DNA of 64,000 nucleotides from NCBI RefSeq assembly GCF_946221155.1, contig NZ_CAMIAN010000007.1, positions 4,000 to 67,999 of the forward strand, written 5' to 3'. Source of the DNA: an uncultured Corynebacterium sp. (GTDB taxonomy: Bacteria > Actinomycetota > Actinomycetes > Mycobacteriales > Mycobacteriaceae). Of this stretch, positions 15,438-24,424 are shown piece after piece; position 1 is the stretch's first letter, and each line of letters begins with the position of its first letter. A program made the translations under genes and the position numbers. The notes under the pieces were generated by a model, which saw only the letters and a list, made by a program, of their open reading frames with translations, made no database searches and was not told where the DNA came from.

Positions 15438-15484
15438 ACGGGTTCCGGGGACAGCGCCGGTGTTAATTCAGTAGCAGAGTGGCG

Positions 15485-16261
15485 CTAAAACAGTACAGCG
15501 TAGCCCACGAATGCGAACGTATCGATCAGTCCATGGCCAATCACCAGGGGCCAGATTCGCCCGGTTCGCTTGAAGTACCAGAGGTAGATGACGCCCATGA
15601 TGATGTTGCCCAGCCCGGCGGAATATCCCTGGTAGAGGTGGTAACTACCCCGAAGTACAGTGCTGGCGGCAAACACTCCCACCCAGCTGATGCGGAGCTG
15701 CCGCAGACGAGTGCTGAGCCAAGCTACGACCACTAGCTCCTCGGCGAATCCATTGGCCCAGGAGTTCACTATCAGCAGCGGGATCCGCCACCAGGAATCG
15801 TCCAGCCCCGTGGGTACGACTTGCTTCGATAGCCCCAGGTGAACCGCACCGAAGTAAAACGCCAGTCCCGGCAACCCAATAATCGCTGCCAGCCCCGCCC
15901 CGTGTAGCCAGTCGCTGCCCTGCAGCCGCCAGCTGCGCACCAGCGTTGGGGTGGGAAGGTGCCGTAACAGCAGGAAAACCGCCAGCCCGCCCCAAGCGAA
16001 GAGCACGCCGCTGGAGAGCAGTTGCAGTATCGGATCCAGCCAGGACAGCACCGACTGCGCCTGATTGAGCGTGGCCTTTTGCTCGTTGAGCGATTCCGGG
16101 CTGGTGGCTGACTCCACCAGTCGGGCGATGGCGCGCAGCCCCGAAGTGCCGAAGGTGATGCCCAAGACGAGAAGCAGCTCCCACCGCAGCGCCGTGCGAT
16201 CACGGGCGCTCAGCGCGGTGCAGGTTGCGGCGTAGGCTCTGCCGCCGGTGCTAGTGCTCAT
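15485..16261 (-). CDS. CPBP-family intramembrane metalloprotease-like protein
   Basis: This 258-aa polytopic membrane protein belongs to the CPBP (CAAX protease/bacteriocin-processing) superfamily. The three motifs are recognisable: EELVVVAWL, LRGSYHLYQG and GHGLIDTFAF. About six membrane segments are predicted by eye. Substrates are unknown. ATG 16261 overlaps the end of the amidase gene by 11 nt, so translation is probably coupled. Confidence 0.85.
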   Translation of the reverse strand: MSTSTGGRAYAATCTALSARDRTALRWELLLVLGITFGTSGLRAIARLVESATSPESLNEQKATLNQAQSVLSWLDPILQLLSSGVLFAWGGLAVFLLLRHLPTPTLVRSWRLQGSDWLHGAGLAAIIGLPGLAFYFGAVHLGLSKQVVPTGLDDSWWRIPLLIVNSWANGFAEELVVVAWLSTRLRQLRISWVGVFAASTVLRGSYHLYQGYSAGLGNIIMGVIYLWYFKRTGRIWPLVIGHGLIDTFAFVGYAVLF

Positions 16262-17648
16262 GGCTGTGGTTGTGGCTGTGACTGTTGTCGGGCTTGGAGC
16301 GAAAATCCAGGGCTTCGATATCGCCCGGAACCGCAACGCTAAGGCTTTCGGCAGGCAGGCGCGAGGCGGCGTCCATAATAAAGGCAGCGAGGGAAAGCAG
16401 CGTCGCGGCGCTCGTGCGATTGCCGACTGCGCCCAGCATCAGGGCGATGGGCCAGCGGCCGGGAACGCGCTCGGGGGCGACAAGCGGTAGCGTGACGGCT
16501 GCCCAACCCGTCAGGTTCCACAGGGTGCCCCACGGGGTCCAGGCGGTTTGTGCCCAGAAGTTATCGGCAGGCTTGAGCTGCGAAAACGTCCCGGGAGGCG
16601 GCGGTGCGCAGGCAAGGGTCGGGGTAGCGATCACGTCGAAATGTGGCCACGCCCGTTGTGGGTTTAGCCCGACTATTTGTTGTTCTAACTGTTGACGCCG
16701 CCACTTCGGCACCTGACGACCTTCCTCGCGCAACCACGAAGTGATGGGCGACAGCGTGCCCGGCAGATCCGCGCAGCGGGCGGCGATGAGGTCGCGGAAG
16801 AGCTGGAATGTGGCCGGGGGATAGGGCGCGGGCGCCTGGGTAACGGACTCCACGAGCGGGTGCGTGGTGGCCAGCGCCGTGGCCGCAGCGGTGGCGGCGG
16901 CGACCTCCGGGGAGACAACGCTGCGGGTGTGGAAGGGCTGGTTGGTGTATCCAATGCGCAGAGGCTGTGGTGGCTGGGTGGGTTGACCGGGTGCGGCGCC
17001 GGCAGGCTCGAGGTGCAGTGTGTCCGCATCCGGCGCGGGCAAGCCGTAGGCGCGGGCAGTGGTTGGGAGGTCGGAGGCGATAAACCCCTGCGCGACCGGC
17101 GTGAAAGAACCGAACCGGTGGTTGTGGGCGGGCTTCAACGCCGCGAGACCGCAGCAGGCCGCAGGGATGCGGATGGAGCCACCGCCGTCGGTGGCGTGGG
17201 CGATGTTCACCAGCCCGCGGGCCACGGCCGTGGCCGCCCCGCCGGAGGAGCCGCCGACCATCATGGCGGAGTTCAGCGGGTTGACGGGTTGGGGCATGCC
17301 GACGGGCTCGGTGTAGGCGGTGGTGCCGTACTCCGCGGAGGAGGACGCGCCGACAAGTGTGGCACCGCTGACTAGCAGGCGGTGGGCGGCCGTGTCGTGG
17401 TAGTTAGCTACGAAGCTGTGGTGGACCGAACCCATCGTCGTGACCTCGCCCGCCACCTGCTGAAGATCCTTGATCAGCACTTCCTCACCGCCGAGGGGGA
17501 GGCCCGGGTGACTGCGCAGGAAGTCGTAGCTGTGGGGGTTGTCGTAGACACGAGCGACGCCCAGTTGGGCGTTGCTGAGGCCAGTATCGCGCCGGGCGCG
17601 GGCGAGGCGGGTGGCAAAAGTGCTGGGCTGGTCGGGCGTGCGGTTCAT
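16251..17648 (-). CDS. Amidase signature family hydrolase
   Basis: The 465-aa enzyme should hydrolyse a carboxamide. The Ser-cisSer-Lys triad is visible: a lysine in EEVLIKDL, and serines in GGSSGGAATAVARG and HATDGGGSIRIPA. It is not accompanied by gatB/gatC, and the divergence from GatA suggests a stand-alone amidase of unknown substrate. The C-terminus is a striking histidine-rich tail (HSHNHSHEH) that could bind metal. I prefer ATG 17648 over the upstream ATG 17675. The end overlaps the CPBP gene. Confidence 0.85.
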   Translation of the reverse strand: MNRTPDQPSTFATRLARARRDTGLSNAQLGVARVYDNPHSYDFLRSHPGLPLGGEEVLIKDLQQVAGEVTTMGSVHHSFVANYHDTAAHRLLVSGATLVGASSSAEYGTTAYTEPVGMPQPVNPLNSAMMVGGSSGGAATAVARGLVNIAHATDGGGSIRIPAACCGLAALKPAHNHRFGSFTPVAQGFIASDLPTTARAYGLPAPDADTLHLEPAGAAPGQPTQPPQPLRIGYTNQPFHTRSVVSPEVAAATAAATALATTHPLVESVTQAPAPYPPATFQLFRDLIAARCADLPGTLSPITSWLREEGRQVPKWRRQQLEQQIVGLNPQRAWPHFDVIATPTLACAPPPPGTFSQLKPADNFWAQTAWTPWGTLWNLTGWAAVTLPLVAPERVPGRWPIALMLGAVGNRTSAATLLSLAAFIMDAASRLPAESLSVAVPGDIEALDFRSKPDNSHSHNHSHEH

Positions 17649-17741
17649 TGCTTTCCCAGGATATACCCGGGACATAGCCCGGGAAGCTACGTATCAGGGA
17701 ATCGCCGGGAAACTCAGGGAATCCGTGGTGGGGGTCTCCAC

Positions 17742-17747
17742 TAGACT
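17742..17747 (+). promoter_or_regulatory. -10 element for pheA, probably leaderless
   Basis: TAGACT is followed by GCGTTGC (7 nt) and ATG 17755, which fixes the likely start among several in-frame ATG codons. Confidence 0.6.
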
Positions 17748-17754
17748 GCGTTGC

Positions 17755-18783
17755 ATGAGTGGTTGCATGAGTGGTGGCATAAGCGATGGCAAGAGCGATT
17801 CTTTTGAACGCGTAGCGTTCCTCGGCCCCGAAGGCACCTTCACCGAAGAGGCACTGAAGCAGTTTAAGCAGCTCGGCGCCGTATCGGAGGGCGCCACCGA
17901 GATTTCCGTCACCTCCCCGCGGATGGCGCTGGACATGATGCGTGACGGCGAGGCTGACTTCGCTTGCGTGGCGCTGGAAAGCTCTGTGGACGGCCCGGTC
18001 TCGCAGACGGAAGATGCGCTCACCTACGGCAAGCCGCTACAGATCTACCGGGAAGTGCTCGTCCCGGTGGTGTTCTCGATCCTGGTGCGCCCCGGTACCA
18101 AGCTCGAGGACATCAAGACCCTGACCACCCACCCCGTCGCCGAGGCGCAGGTGCGCAATTGGGTGGCGGAGAACCTGCCGGACGTGACCTTCGTCCCCGC
18201 TTCCAGCAACGGCGCGGCCGCGGCCGCAGTGAAGGCCGGGCAGGCGGACGCCGCGGCGGCGCCGGCTCGCGCGGGGGAGATCCACCAGCTGGATGCCGTG
18301 GCCGAAGGGGTGGCCGACGTCGCCGGCGCCCAGACTCGCTTCATCCTGGTCGGCAACCCCGGCAAGCCCACCGAACGCACGGGCAACGACCGCAGCGGAA
18401 TGGTGCTCTGGCTGCCGAACGTTCCCTCCAGCCTGCTGGATGCGATCGCGGAACTGTCCACCCGCCAGGTGGATATGGCGCGCATCGGCTCCCGTCCCCG
18501 TCGCACCGGGGAAAAGGGTGAAGGTGCGGCCAACGGAAACTACGTCTTCCACGTCGGCATTGTCGGCCACATTGAGGATGCCGCCGTAGCCGAAGCCCTG
18601 GCCGGACTGTATCGCCGCGCGGAGGATGTGCGCTTCCTGGGCAGCTGGCCCTCGGCGGAATCTCTGCCGATCGCGGAATCCCCCTCCCATCCACTGCATC
18701 GCCATGCGGGCAGTGCCCCACCGAACTACGCTGAATCCAGTAGATGGATTGAGGAACTCAAGAGCGGTCAGAGGGGTAGCTAG
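17755..18783 (+). CDS. pheA: Prephenate dehydratase
   Basis: The 342-aa enzyme converts prephenate to phenylpyruvate in phenylalanine synthesis. The N-terminal PDT domain starts at VAFLGPEGTFTEEA and contains CVALESSVDGPVSQTEDAL and a substrate-binding region ending with TRFILVG; a C-terminal ACT domain (about 215-305) contains the ARIGSRPRR segment used in phenylalanine feedback inhibition. The first residues (MSGCMSGGISDG) arise from near-repeats and are unlikely to be functional. The next gene starts 3 bp later, as in other corynebacteria. Confidence 0.93.
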   Translation: MSGCMSGGISDGKSDSFERVAFLGPEGTFTEEALKQFKQLGAVSEGATEISVTSPRMALDMMRDGEADFACVALESSVDGPVSQTEDALTYGKPLQIYREVLVPVVFSILVRPGTKLEDIKTLTTHPVAEAQVRNWVAENLPDVTFVPASSNGAAAAAVKAGQADAAAAPARAGEIHQLDAVAEGVADVAGAQTRFILVGNPGKPTERTGNDRSGMVLWLPNVPSSLLDAIAELSTRQVDMARIGSRPRRTGEKGEGAANGNYVFHVGIVGHIEDAAVAEALAGLYRRAEDVRFLGSWPSAESLPIAESPSHPLHRHAGSAPPNYAESSRWIEELKSGQRGS

Positions 18784-18786
18784 GCA

Positions 18787-19638
18787 ATGGCACAATCGAC
18801 ACGTCTTTTCCTGGTCAGGCACGGCCAGACGACCTCCAACGCCATTCACGCCCTGGATACCGCGCTGCCCGGCGCCGACCTCACAGATTTGGGCTGGGAG
18901 CAAGCCGCCGAAGCCGGCCATTGGCTCACCGAACGCACCCAGCGCCTGAAGATCGCCTCCTCGTTTGCTGCCCGAGCGCAGCAAACGGCCGTGGGGCTAG
19001 CCGGCGCCTTCGGCGGGGAGATCCTTCCTGCGGACTTTTCCCGCGGGGAATCTCTAGATGACGCCACCGCCTCCGCCCGCGCGACGGATCACATTCAGAC
19101 CGCGCTGCAGCGGCTGCCGCGGGTCTCCGAGATCCCCGCCGGGCAGTATGAGATGAAGAACGACGAGGACGCACACGAGGCCTACCACTCTATCCTGGGC
19201 GCCTGGATGCTAGGCCGGGTGGACAAGGCCGTGCCTGGCGGTCTGTTCGGCGCGGAGGTGTTGCGTGAGTACCTGGCCACGCTGCTCGTCGCACTGGCCG
19301 AGAACGAGTCGGCGAACCGGGAAGCAGTGCAGAACGGAGACGCACCCACCGATGTTGCTCTGGTCAGCCATGGTGCCGTGATCCGCCTGGTCTCCCGTTT
19401 CCTGGGCGGGGTGGATCCGGAATGGGCCTTCATGCACTACCTGGCCAATGGCAACGTCATTACTCTGCGTGTGCCAGACAACATTGCAGAGTTGGCTGAC
19501 GTTGCCGTGGGCCGGCCTGGGGCGTCACAAAACAAGACAAGAACGAACAATTCAGAGGTCAAGGCAGCGCGTTCCGGGGTGCTCGACAGCCTTGAGGGGT
19601 CCTTCGAAGTGCTGGGGTGGGGAGCGGCGACGCTCTAG
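18787..19638 (+). CDS. Histidine phosphatase (phosphoglycerate mutase-like) family protein
   Basis: The 283-aa protein has the catalytic RHG motif at residues 11-13 (LVRHGQT) and the second histidine in LVSHGAVIRL at about 193. It is longer than typical GpmB-like phosphatases and its insertion (about 85-130) is acidic. The substrate is unknown; adjacency to pheA, with only 3 bp between, is conserved in corynebacteria and implies co-transcription. A GGCGTCA word lies in the variable C-terminal tail (GASQNKTRTN). Confidence 0.85.
   Translation: MAQSTRLFLVRHGQTTSNAIHALDTALPGADLTDLGWEQAAEAGHWLTERTQRLKIASSFAARAQQTAVGLAGAFGGEILPADFSRGESLDDATASARATDHIQTALQRLPRVSEIPAGQYEMKNDEDAHEAYHSILGAWMLGRVDKAVPGGLFGAEVLREYLATLLVALAENESANREAVQNGDAPTDVALVSHGAVIRLVSRFLGGVDPEWAFMHYLANGNVITLRVPDNIAELADVAVGRPGASQNKTRTNNSEVKAARSGVLDSLEGSFEVLGWGAATL
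19521..19531 (+). repeat. Copy of dispersed word GGCGTCA-N2-AA
   Basis: GGCGTCACAAA is followed by ACAAGACAAG in the variable tail of the histidine phosphatase gene. Confidence 0.8.
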
Positions 19639-19663
19639 CCCCCGGGCCGAGCAAACGGTCGGG

Positions 19664-20014
19664 TTAGCCCCAGCCGAGCTCGTGCAGGCGGTCGTCGTCG
19701 ATGCCGAAGTGGTGGCCGAGCTCGTGGATGACGGTGATGGCGACCTGCTCGACTAGTTCCTCCTCGGTGTTGCAGATGTCCTCGAGGGCGTAGCGGTAAA
19801 TCGTGATTTTGTCGGGCAGGGCAGAGGTGTACTCGGAGGTGCGTTCGGTCAGCGCGATGCCCTCGTAAAGCCCCAGGATGTCCGGGCTTTCGGGATTGTA
19901 GTCCTCGGTGACGATGGCGACGTTGCTGACGTTATCCAGCAGCTCGCGGGGGATTCGGCGAAGGCCGAGGTCAACGAGCTCTTCAAAGCGCTCGGGGGAA
20001 ACGTCGATGGCCAT
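19664..20014 (-). CDS. Zincin-like metallopeptidase family protein
   Basis: The 116-aa protein carries HELGHHFGIDD (H97, E98, H101), the signature of the short metallopeptidase family common in actinobacteria. It has no signal peptide. Function and substrates are unknown. ATG 20014 is preferred because the N-terminal MAIDVSPERFEELV matches the domain start. It follows the septum-formation-type gene with only 13 bp between and may be in one operon with it. Confidence 0.85.
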   Translation of the reverse strand: MAIDVSPERFEELVDLGLRRIPRELLDNVSNVAIVTEDYNPESPDILGLYEGIALTERTSEYTSALPDKITIYRYALEDICNTEEELVEQVAITVIHELGHHFGIDDDRLHELGWG

Positions 20015-20027
20015 GGGGAGTGTCTGC

Positions 20028-21089
20028 CTATGGCGCCGGAGCGGGGCTGGCGTTCGGGGCCTCGGCCGGAGTACCGGCGCTGTCGGCATTGCCAGGTCTT
20101 GTATCCCGGCGCAGCGGGTTGCGCTTCGGTGGGGTCTTCGGCGGTTGGCCATCGATGGTGAAGTTATTCCGCGCATCGCCAACGAGGGTGGCGAATCCAC
20201 CGCCGGGACGGCCGAAGGTCAAAGCGCAGTTCACGGTGCGCGAGCCCGCATCCCAGGACTGGCGCTGCAGCGTGGTCCAGAACGGCGTGAGCGTGGAGTT
20301 ATACAGTGCGTCGTCGCCGCCCAGGTAATCCTGCGCAGCCTTGGTGCAGACCTTGTTCAGGAACTCGTTTTGCTTCTTTGCATCTGGCCAGGCTGCGGGG
20401 AACTGCTCGCCGAGGTTCACCACGGAGGTCACCTGCCAGGCGTGCTTCTCCTCGCACGGAACTTCGTTGGTTAGGTCGCCGTCCACCCGTACGCAACGGT
20501 CTTTCTCGAAGTAGCGCGACTGGTCCTGCTTAGCTGCGAAGCCGGTGGTCTCGGTGGTGCGGCCGGTGGCGTCCGGCACCATCACGCCGCACAGCATCGT
20601 ACGGTCGCCGTCATTCCACGCGGACTGCGGGGGCAGGATCGGGGAGATGGAATAGCGCCCCTCCGGGTCGAGCTTGCCCTCGAGGTACTGCATTGTCGGC
20701 CCGGTGCACAGCTCGTTGGTCAATTCTTCTTGACGCTTCAAGTCCGGCTGCTGTGCGTTTGGGCCAAACTCGCTGGTGGGATATTGGCCGAGGTCTTCGC
20801 GGGAGCTGACCTCGAAGCGGTGGGGCTGCTCGCAGTCCACGGTGGCGAAGCCGGAATTCACACCGTCTTTGCTGGGCTTCCAGTTCACGCAGTCGCCGTT
20901 GCTGGCCTGGGTGAACGTGGTGTTGTTCACGTGCTGACCCTGCTTCTCATCAGCCGGTACCAGCGGGGTACTGCCCTCGGGGGCGACGAAGGCGAACGCT
21001 GCGGCGCTTACACCACCGCACAGGGCGGCGAACAGTGCGACGGTTATGCTGCGTGCTCGGCGGCGGGTTTTCGCTTCGCTGGTGGTCAT
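20028..21089 (-). CDS. Septum formation family membrane-anchored protein
   Basis: The 353-aa protein has a short basic cytoplasmic start, one membrane segment at about 14-33, and a large external region with two related cysteine-containing halves, each with a GDCVNW or DRCVRV start and a CEQPHRFEV or CEEKHAWQV motif. This duplicated cysteine/histidine pattern is that of the actinobacterial septum formation family; the precise role is unknown. A Pro/Ala-rich tail ends the protein. ATG 21089 begins the basic segment MTTSEAKTRRRARS; an array of 10-bp repeats lies about 30 bp upstream. Confidence 0.75.
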   Translation of the reverse strand: MTTSEAKTRRRARSITVALFAALCGGVSAAAFAFVAPEGSTPLVPADEKQGQHVNNTTFTQASNGDCVNWKPSKDGVNSGFATVDCEQPHRFEVSSREDLGQYPTSEFGPNAQQPDLKRQEELTNELCTGPTMQYLEGKLDPEGRYSISPILPPQSAWNDGDRTMLCGVMVPDATGRTTETTGFAAKQDQSRYFEKDRCVRVDGDLTNEVPCEEKHAWQVTSVVNLGEQFPAAWPDAKKQNEFLNKVCTKAAQDYLGGDDALYNSTLTPFWTTLQRQSWDAGSRTVNCALTFGRPGGGFATLVGDARNNFTIDGQPPKTPPKRNPLRRDTRPGNADSAGTPAEAPNASPAPAP

Positions 21090-21120
21090 GGGGCTCGCTC
21101 TAAATCTGTTTCGGGGTTTT

Positions 21121-21178
21121 CGACTGTATTCGTGTATTCGGCTGTATCCGGCTGTATCTGACAGTATCCGACAGTAAT
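21121..21178. repeat. Six imperfect ~10-bp tandem repeats in the serS divergent gap
   Basis: Units are CGACTGTATT, CGTGTATT, CGGCTGTATC, CGGCTGTATC, TGACAGTATC and CGACAGTAAT. All but the 8-bp second unit are 10 bp long, which places them on one face of the helix. The array lies 32 bp upstream of the septum formation gene on the minus strand. Confidence 0.8.
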
Positions 21179-21247
21179 TGTGAGGCCAGTCTAGTAGGGG
21201 TTGTGCCATAGGGGGAACTGGGCAGACAACTAGGCGGGCGAACCAGC

Positions 21248-21253
21248 TAAGCT
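21248..21253 (+). promoter_or_regulatory. -10 element for serS, probably leaderless
   Basis: TAAGCT is followed by AAACACC (7 nt) and the ATG at 21261. Confidence 0.6.
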
Positions 21254-21260
21254 AAACACC

Positions 21261-22535
21261 ATGATTGATCTGAAGTTTCTGCGCGATAACCCCGATGTAG
21301 CCCGCGAATCCCAGCGCACTCGTGGAGAGGACCCGGCGCTGATCGACCAGCTGCTGGAGGCCGACTCGCAGCGCCGCGAGGCCATCAGCGCCGCCGATGC
21401 GGCCCGTGCGGAACAGAAGGCATTCTCCAAGGAAATGGGGCAGAAGATGCGCTCCGCCTCCGACGAGGAGAAGCAAACGCTGCGCGAGGAGGGCAAGCAG
21501 AAGGCCGAGGCAGTCAAGAAGCTGGAGGAGGCCCAGTCCAGCGCCGAGCAGGCCGTCTACGACCTGCAGATGCAGATCTCCAACATTGTTGAGGAAGGCG
21601 CACCGGCCGGTGGCGAGGACGACTTCGTCACCCTCGACGTGGTGGGCGAGCCGCCGCAGTTCGACTTCGAACCGAAGGACCACCTCGAGCTGGGCGAATC
21701 CCTGGGGCTGATCGACATGAAGCGTGGAACGAAGGTCTCCGGCGCTCGCTTCTACTTCCTCACCGGCGACGGTGCGCTGCTGCAGCTGGGCATGCTGCAG
21801 CTGGCAGCACAGAAGGCAGTAGAGCATGGCTTTCAGCTCATGATCCCGCCGGTGCTGGTGCGCCCCGAGGTCATGTCCGGCACCGGTTTCCTGGGTGCTC
21901 ACGCAGATGAGATTTATCACCTGGAAGAAGACGACATGTACCTGGTCGGCACCTCCGAGGTCGCACTGGCCGGTTACCACTCCGAGGAGATCATCGACCT
22001 CTCTAACGGTCCGCTGCGCTACGCCGGCTGGTCCTCCTGCTTCCGTCGCGAGGCTGGTTCTTATGGCAAGGACACCCGTGGCATCATCCGTGTCCACCAG
22101 TTCGACAAGGTGGAGATGTTCGTTTACTGCAAGCCCGAGGAAGCCACTGAGGTCCACCAGGAGCTGCTGGCAATGGAGCGCGAGATGCTGGCGGCCATTG
22201 AGGTTCCCTACCGCGTGATCGACGTCGCCGGTGGCGACCTCGGCTCCTCGGCAGCCCGCAAGTTCGACACGGAGGCGTGGGTTCCCACCCAGCAGACCTA
22301 CCGCGAGCTGACCAGTACCTCCAACTGCACCACCTTCCAGGGCCGCCGCCTGAAGACCCGCTACCGCGATTCCGATGGCAAGGCGCAAACCGCCGCCACT
22401 CTGAATGGCACCCTGGCGACAACCCGCTGGTTGGTGGCTATTTTGGAGAACCACCAGCAGGCCGACGGTTCCGTAGTTGTGCCGAAGGCGCTGCGTCCTT
22501 TCGTCGGTAAAGATATTCTGAAGCCCAGCAAATAG
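21261..22535 (+). CDS. serS: Seryl-tRNA synthetase
   Basis: The 424-aa class II aminoacyl-tRNA synthetase charges tRNA-Ser. The N-terminal long coiled-coil arm (about 25-105, E/K/R/A-rich) contacts the tRNA variable arm. Class II motifs are present: the motif 2 region FRREAGSYGKDTRGIIRVHQFDKVE and motif 3 with TLNGTLATTRWLVAILEN. Length is normal. No T-box or other leader is present because the transcript appears to be leaderless. Downstream is plsC-like acyltransferase after about 100 bp. Confidence 0.97.
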   Translation: MIDLKFLRDNPDVARESQRTRGEDPALIDQLLEADSQRREAISAADAARAEQKAFSKEMGQKMRSASDEEKQTLREEGKQKAEAVKKLEEAQSSAEQAVYDLQMQISNIVEEGAPAGGEDDFVTLDVVGEPPQFDFEPKDHLELGESLGLIDMKRGTKVSGARFYFLTGDGALLQLGMLQLAAQKAVEHGFQLMIPPVLVRPEVMSGTGFLGAHADEIYHLEEDDMYLVGTSEVALAGYHSEEIIDLSNGPLRYAGWSSCFRREAGSYGKDTRGIIRVHQFDKVEMFVYCKPEEATEVHQELLAMEREMLAAIEVPYRVIDVAGGDLGSSAARKFDTEAWVPTQQTYRELTSTSNCTTFQGRRLKTRYRDSDGKAQTAATLNGTLATTRWLVAILENHQQADGSVVVPKALRPFVGKDILKPSK

Positions 22536-22639
22536 CTCAGCGAATCCGGCGTCTACAGCGCCGACTCGGCCCAGTGTGCGACTCCGCGCGTTGGCTGGGC
22601 CACAGTTTCCAAGGACCCCAGGAGAGGTAACCGCCACCC

Positions 22640-23590
22640 ATGTCGTTGCTCGATAGCTTCAGCTTCCCCGATGGCTACCAGCCCAAGACCACCGGCCACA
22701 AGGAAGCCAAGGAATTCCCCTACGGCTTTCCGACTATCGGCATCGCCAAGCTGTGGTTCCGCTACATGCAGCACCTGGATTGCGCGGTCTACAGCGCGGA
22801 AAACGTTCCCGCAGACGGTCCGGCCATGATCGCCGTTAACCACACTGGCTACTGGGACTTCACCTACGGCGGTATCCCGGCGCACGTGCGCGGCGGCCGC
22901 CTGGTGCGCTTTATGGCGAAGAAGGAGATCTTCGACGTCAAGGGCGTGGGCGCACTGATGGGTTCCTATCACCACATCCCGGTCGACCGCGCGGACGGCC
23001 AGGCATCTGTGGATCAGGCCATCAAGCAGCTGAAGGCCGGCGATCTGGTGGGCATCTTCCCGGAGGCCACAATCTCCCGGTCCTTCGAGATCAAGGAGTT
23101 CCGACAGGGCGCCGCGCGCATCGCCTACGAGGCTGGCGTGCCTCTGATCCCCCTGACCATCTGGGGCTCCCAGCGCGTGTGGACGAAGGGGCGCAAGCCG
23201 ATTTGGCGGCCGAAGGAAACCCAGCTGGTGATCACCGTCGGCAAGCCGGTCGAGGTCACGGAGGATGCTCAGGCCACCACCGAGCGGCTGCACCAGGCCA
23301 TGGTCGAGCAGATGGACCTGACCCGCCAGCGTTGGGAGGAGCGCTTCGGCCCCATGCCCAAGGACGAATTCTGGGTGCCGGCCGCCCTCGGCGGAACCGC
23401 CCCGACGCTGGAGGAAGCCACCGTCCAGGACCGCGCCGATGCTGCGGCCCGCAAGGAAAAGCGCGCCCAGGAGAAGGCCGAGGCCGAACTCCGCGCCGCC
23501 ACTGAGGCCCGCGAACGCGAGCAGGCCACTGGCATCAACAAGATCCTGGTGCCGCTGCGCCAGCGCATCAACCATCTGCGCAAAAAGTAG
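22640..23590 (+). CDS. 1-acylglycerol-3-phosphate O-acyltransferase-like (PlsC family)
   Basis: The 316-aa protein should acylate a glycerophospholipid precursor at the membrane. The acyltransferase box NHTGYWD gives H68 and D73, and FPEATIS is block III. The C-terminal third (about 240-316) is a charged A/E/K/R-rich helix. GGAGAGG lies upstream of ATG 22640. It starts a tight run with the HAD hydrolase (9-bp gap) and the PGPGW protein (6-bp gap), so these three are probably one operon. Confidence 0.88.
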   Translation: MSLLDSFSFPDGYQPKTTGHKEAKEFPYGFPTIGIAKLWFRYMQHLDCAVYSAENVPADGPAMIAVNHTGYWDFTYGGIPAHVRGGRLVRFMAKKEIFDVKGVGALMGSYHHIPVDRADGQASVDQAIKQLKAGDLVGIFPEATISRSFEIKEFRQGAARIAYEAGVPLIPLTIWGSQRVWTKGRKPIWRPKETQLVITVGKPVEVTEDAQATTERLHQAMVEQMDLTRQRWEERFGPMPKDEFWVPAALGGTAPTLEEATVQDRADAAARKEKRAQEKAEAELRAATEAREREQATGINKILVPLRQRINHLRKK

Positions 23591-23599
23591 GCCCGAGTA

Positions 23600-24418
23600 A
23601 TGCAGGATTCCCCGTTGCTGGTGGTCAGCGACGTTGACGGCACTCTGCTCAACAGCAGGGAGCGGGTCTCGAAGCGGATGCGTCGCGCGGTGAGTTCGAT
23701 GCTGCGCCAGGGCACCGTCTTCACCATCGCCACCGGCCGTCCGCCGCGCTGGCTGATGCCCGTCTTCGAGCAGCTGCCTGTCCGGCCCGTCTGTGCCTGC
23801 GCCAACGGCGCCATTATTTATGACGCCGACCGGGATCAGATCGTGCACGCCGCGACCCTCAAGCCGGACCTCATCCGCACTCTCATTGCACAGCTCAGCG
23901 AGTCCGTCCCCGGGGTGGGGTTCGCTGTCGAGCGCGCCGGGACCAGCGCCTTCGACCGCGCCGACGAGCTATTCTCCGTCTCGCCCGGTTACGACCACGC
24001 CTGGGATTCCAACGAGCATGCCGTCCAGTCCCTCGAAGAACTCGCCGCCAAGCCCGTGGTGAAGCTGCTGGTTCGGGATCCCAATCGAACCTCGGCCGAA
24101 CTCTTTGCTGCGGTGCGGCCTTTTATTGACGCCACCCAGGCAAAAGCCACCTACAGCTATGAAGGGGGCCTGGTAGAGGTCGCGGCGGCGGGAATCTCCA
24201 AGCGTTCCGCACTGGAATGGATCGCCGCGCAGATCGGCGTGGAGGCCGCACAGACCATTGCCTTCGGGGACATGCCCAATGACACGGAGATGCTGACCTG
24301 GGCGGGGCACGGCGTGGCTATGGGCAATGCCGAGGAATCGCTGAAGGAAATCGCCGACGAGGTCACCCTGACGAACGATGAGGACGGCGTGGCCGTCGTC
24401 CTCGAACGGTGGTTTTAG
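23600..24418 (+). CDS. Cof-type HAD hydrolase
   Basis: The 272-aa phosphatase has HAD motif I SDVDGTLLNS (nucleophile D11), motif II at TIATGRPP, a lysine in the KRSALEWIA region and the acidic motif IV GDMPNDTEML. It has a C2-type cap, typical of sugar-phosphate or nucleotide-phosphate phosphatases; the substrate is unknown. Two GGCGTCA words (23817 and 24123) lie in it, both on the minus strand. Confidence 0.88.
   Translation: MQDSPLLVVSDVDGTLLNSRERVSKRMRRAVSSMLRQGTVFTIATGRPPRWLMPVFEQLPVRPVCACANGAIIYDADRDQIVHAATLKPDLIRTLIAQLSESVPGVGFAVERAGTSAFDRADELFSVSPGYDHAWDSNEHAVQSLEELAAKPVVKLLVRDPNRTSAELFAAVRPFIDATQAKATYSYEGGLVEVAAAGISKRSALEWIAAQIGVEAAQTIAFGDMPNDTEMLTWAGHGVAMGNAEESLKEIADEVTLTNDEDGVAVVLERWF
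23817..23827 (-). repeat. Copy of dispersed word GGCGTCA-N2-AA
   Basis: Minus-strand GGCGTCATAAA continues TAATGG. It is in the cap-entry region of the HAD gene, encoding IIYDADR on the plus strand. Confidence 0.75.
24123..24133 (-). repeat. Copy of dispersed word GGCGTCA-N2-AA
   Basis: Minus-strand GGCGTCAATAA continues AAGGCCGC. It is the second copy in the HAD gene, 306 bp from the first and in the same orientation. Confidence 0.75.
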
Positions 24419-24424
24419 GTAGCC

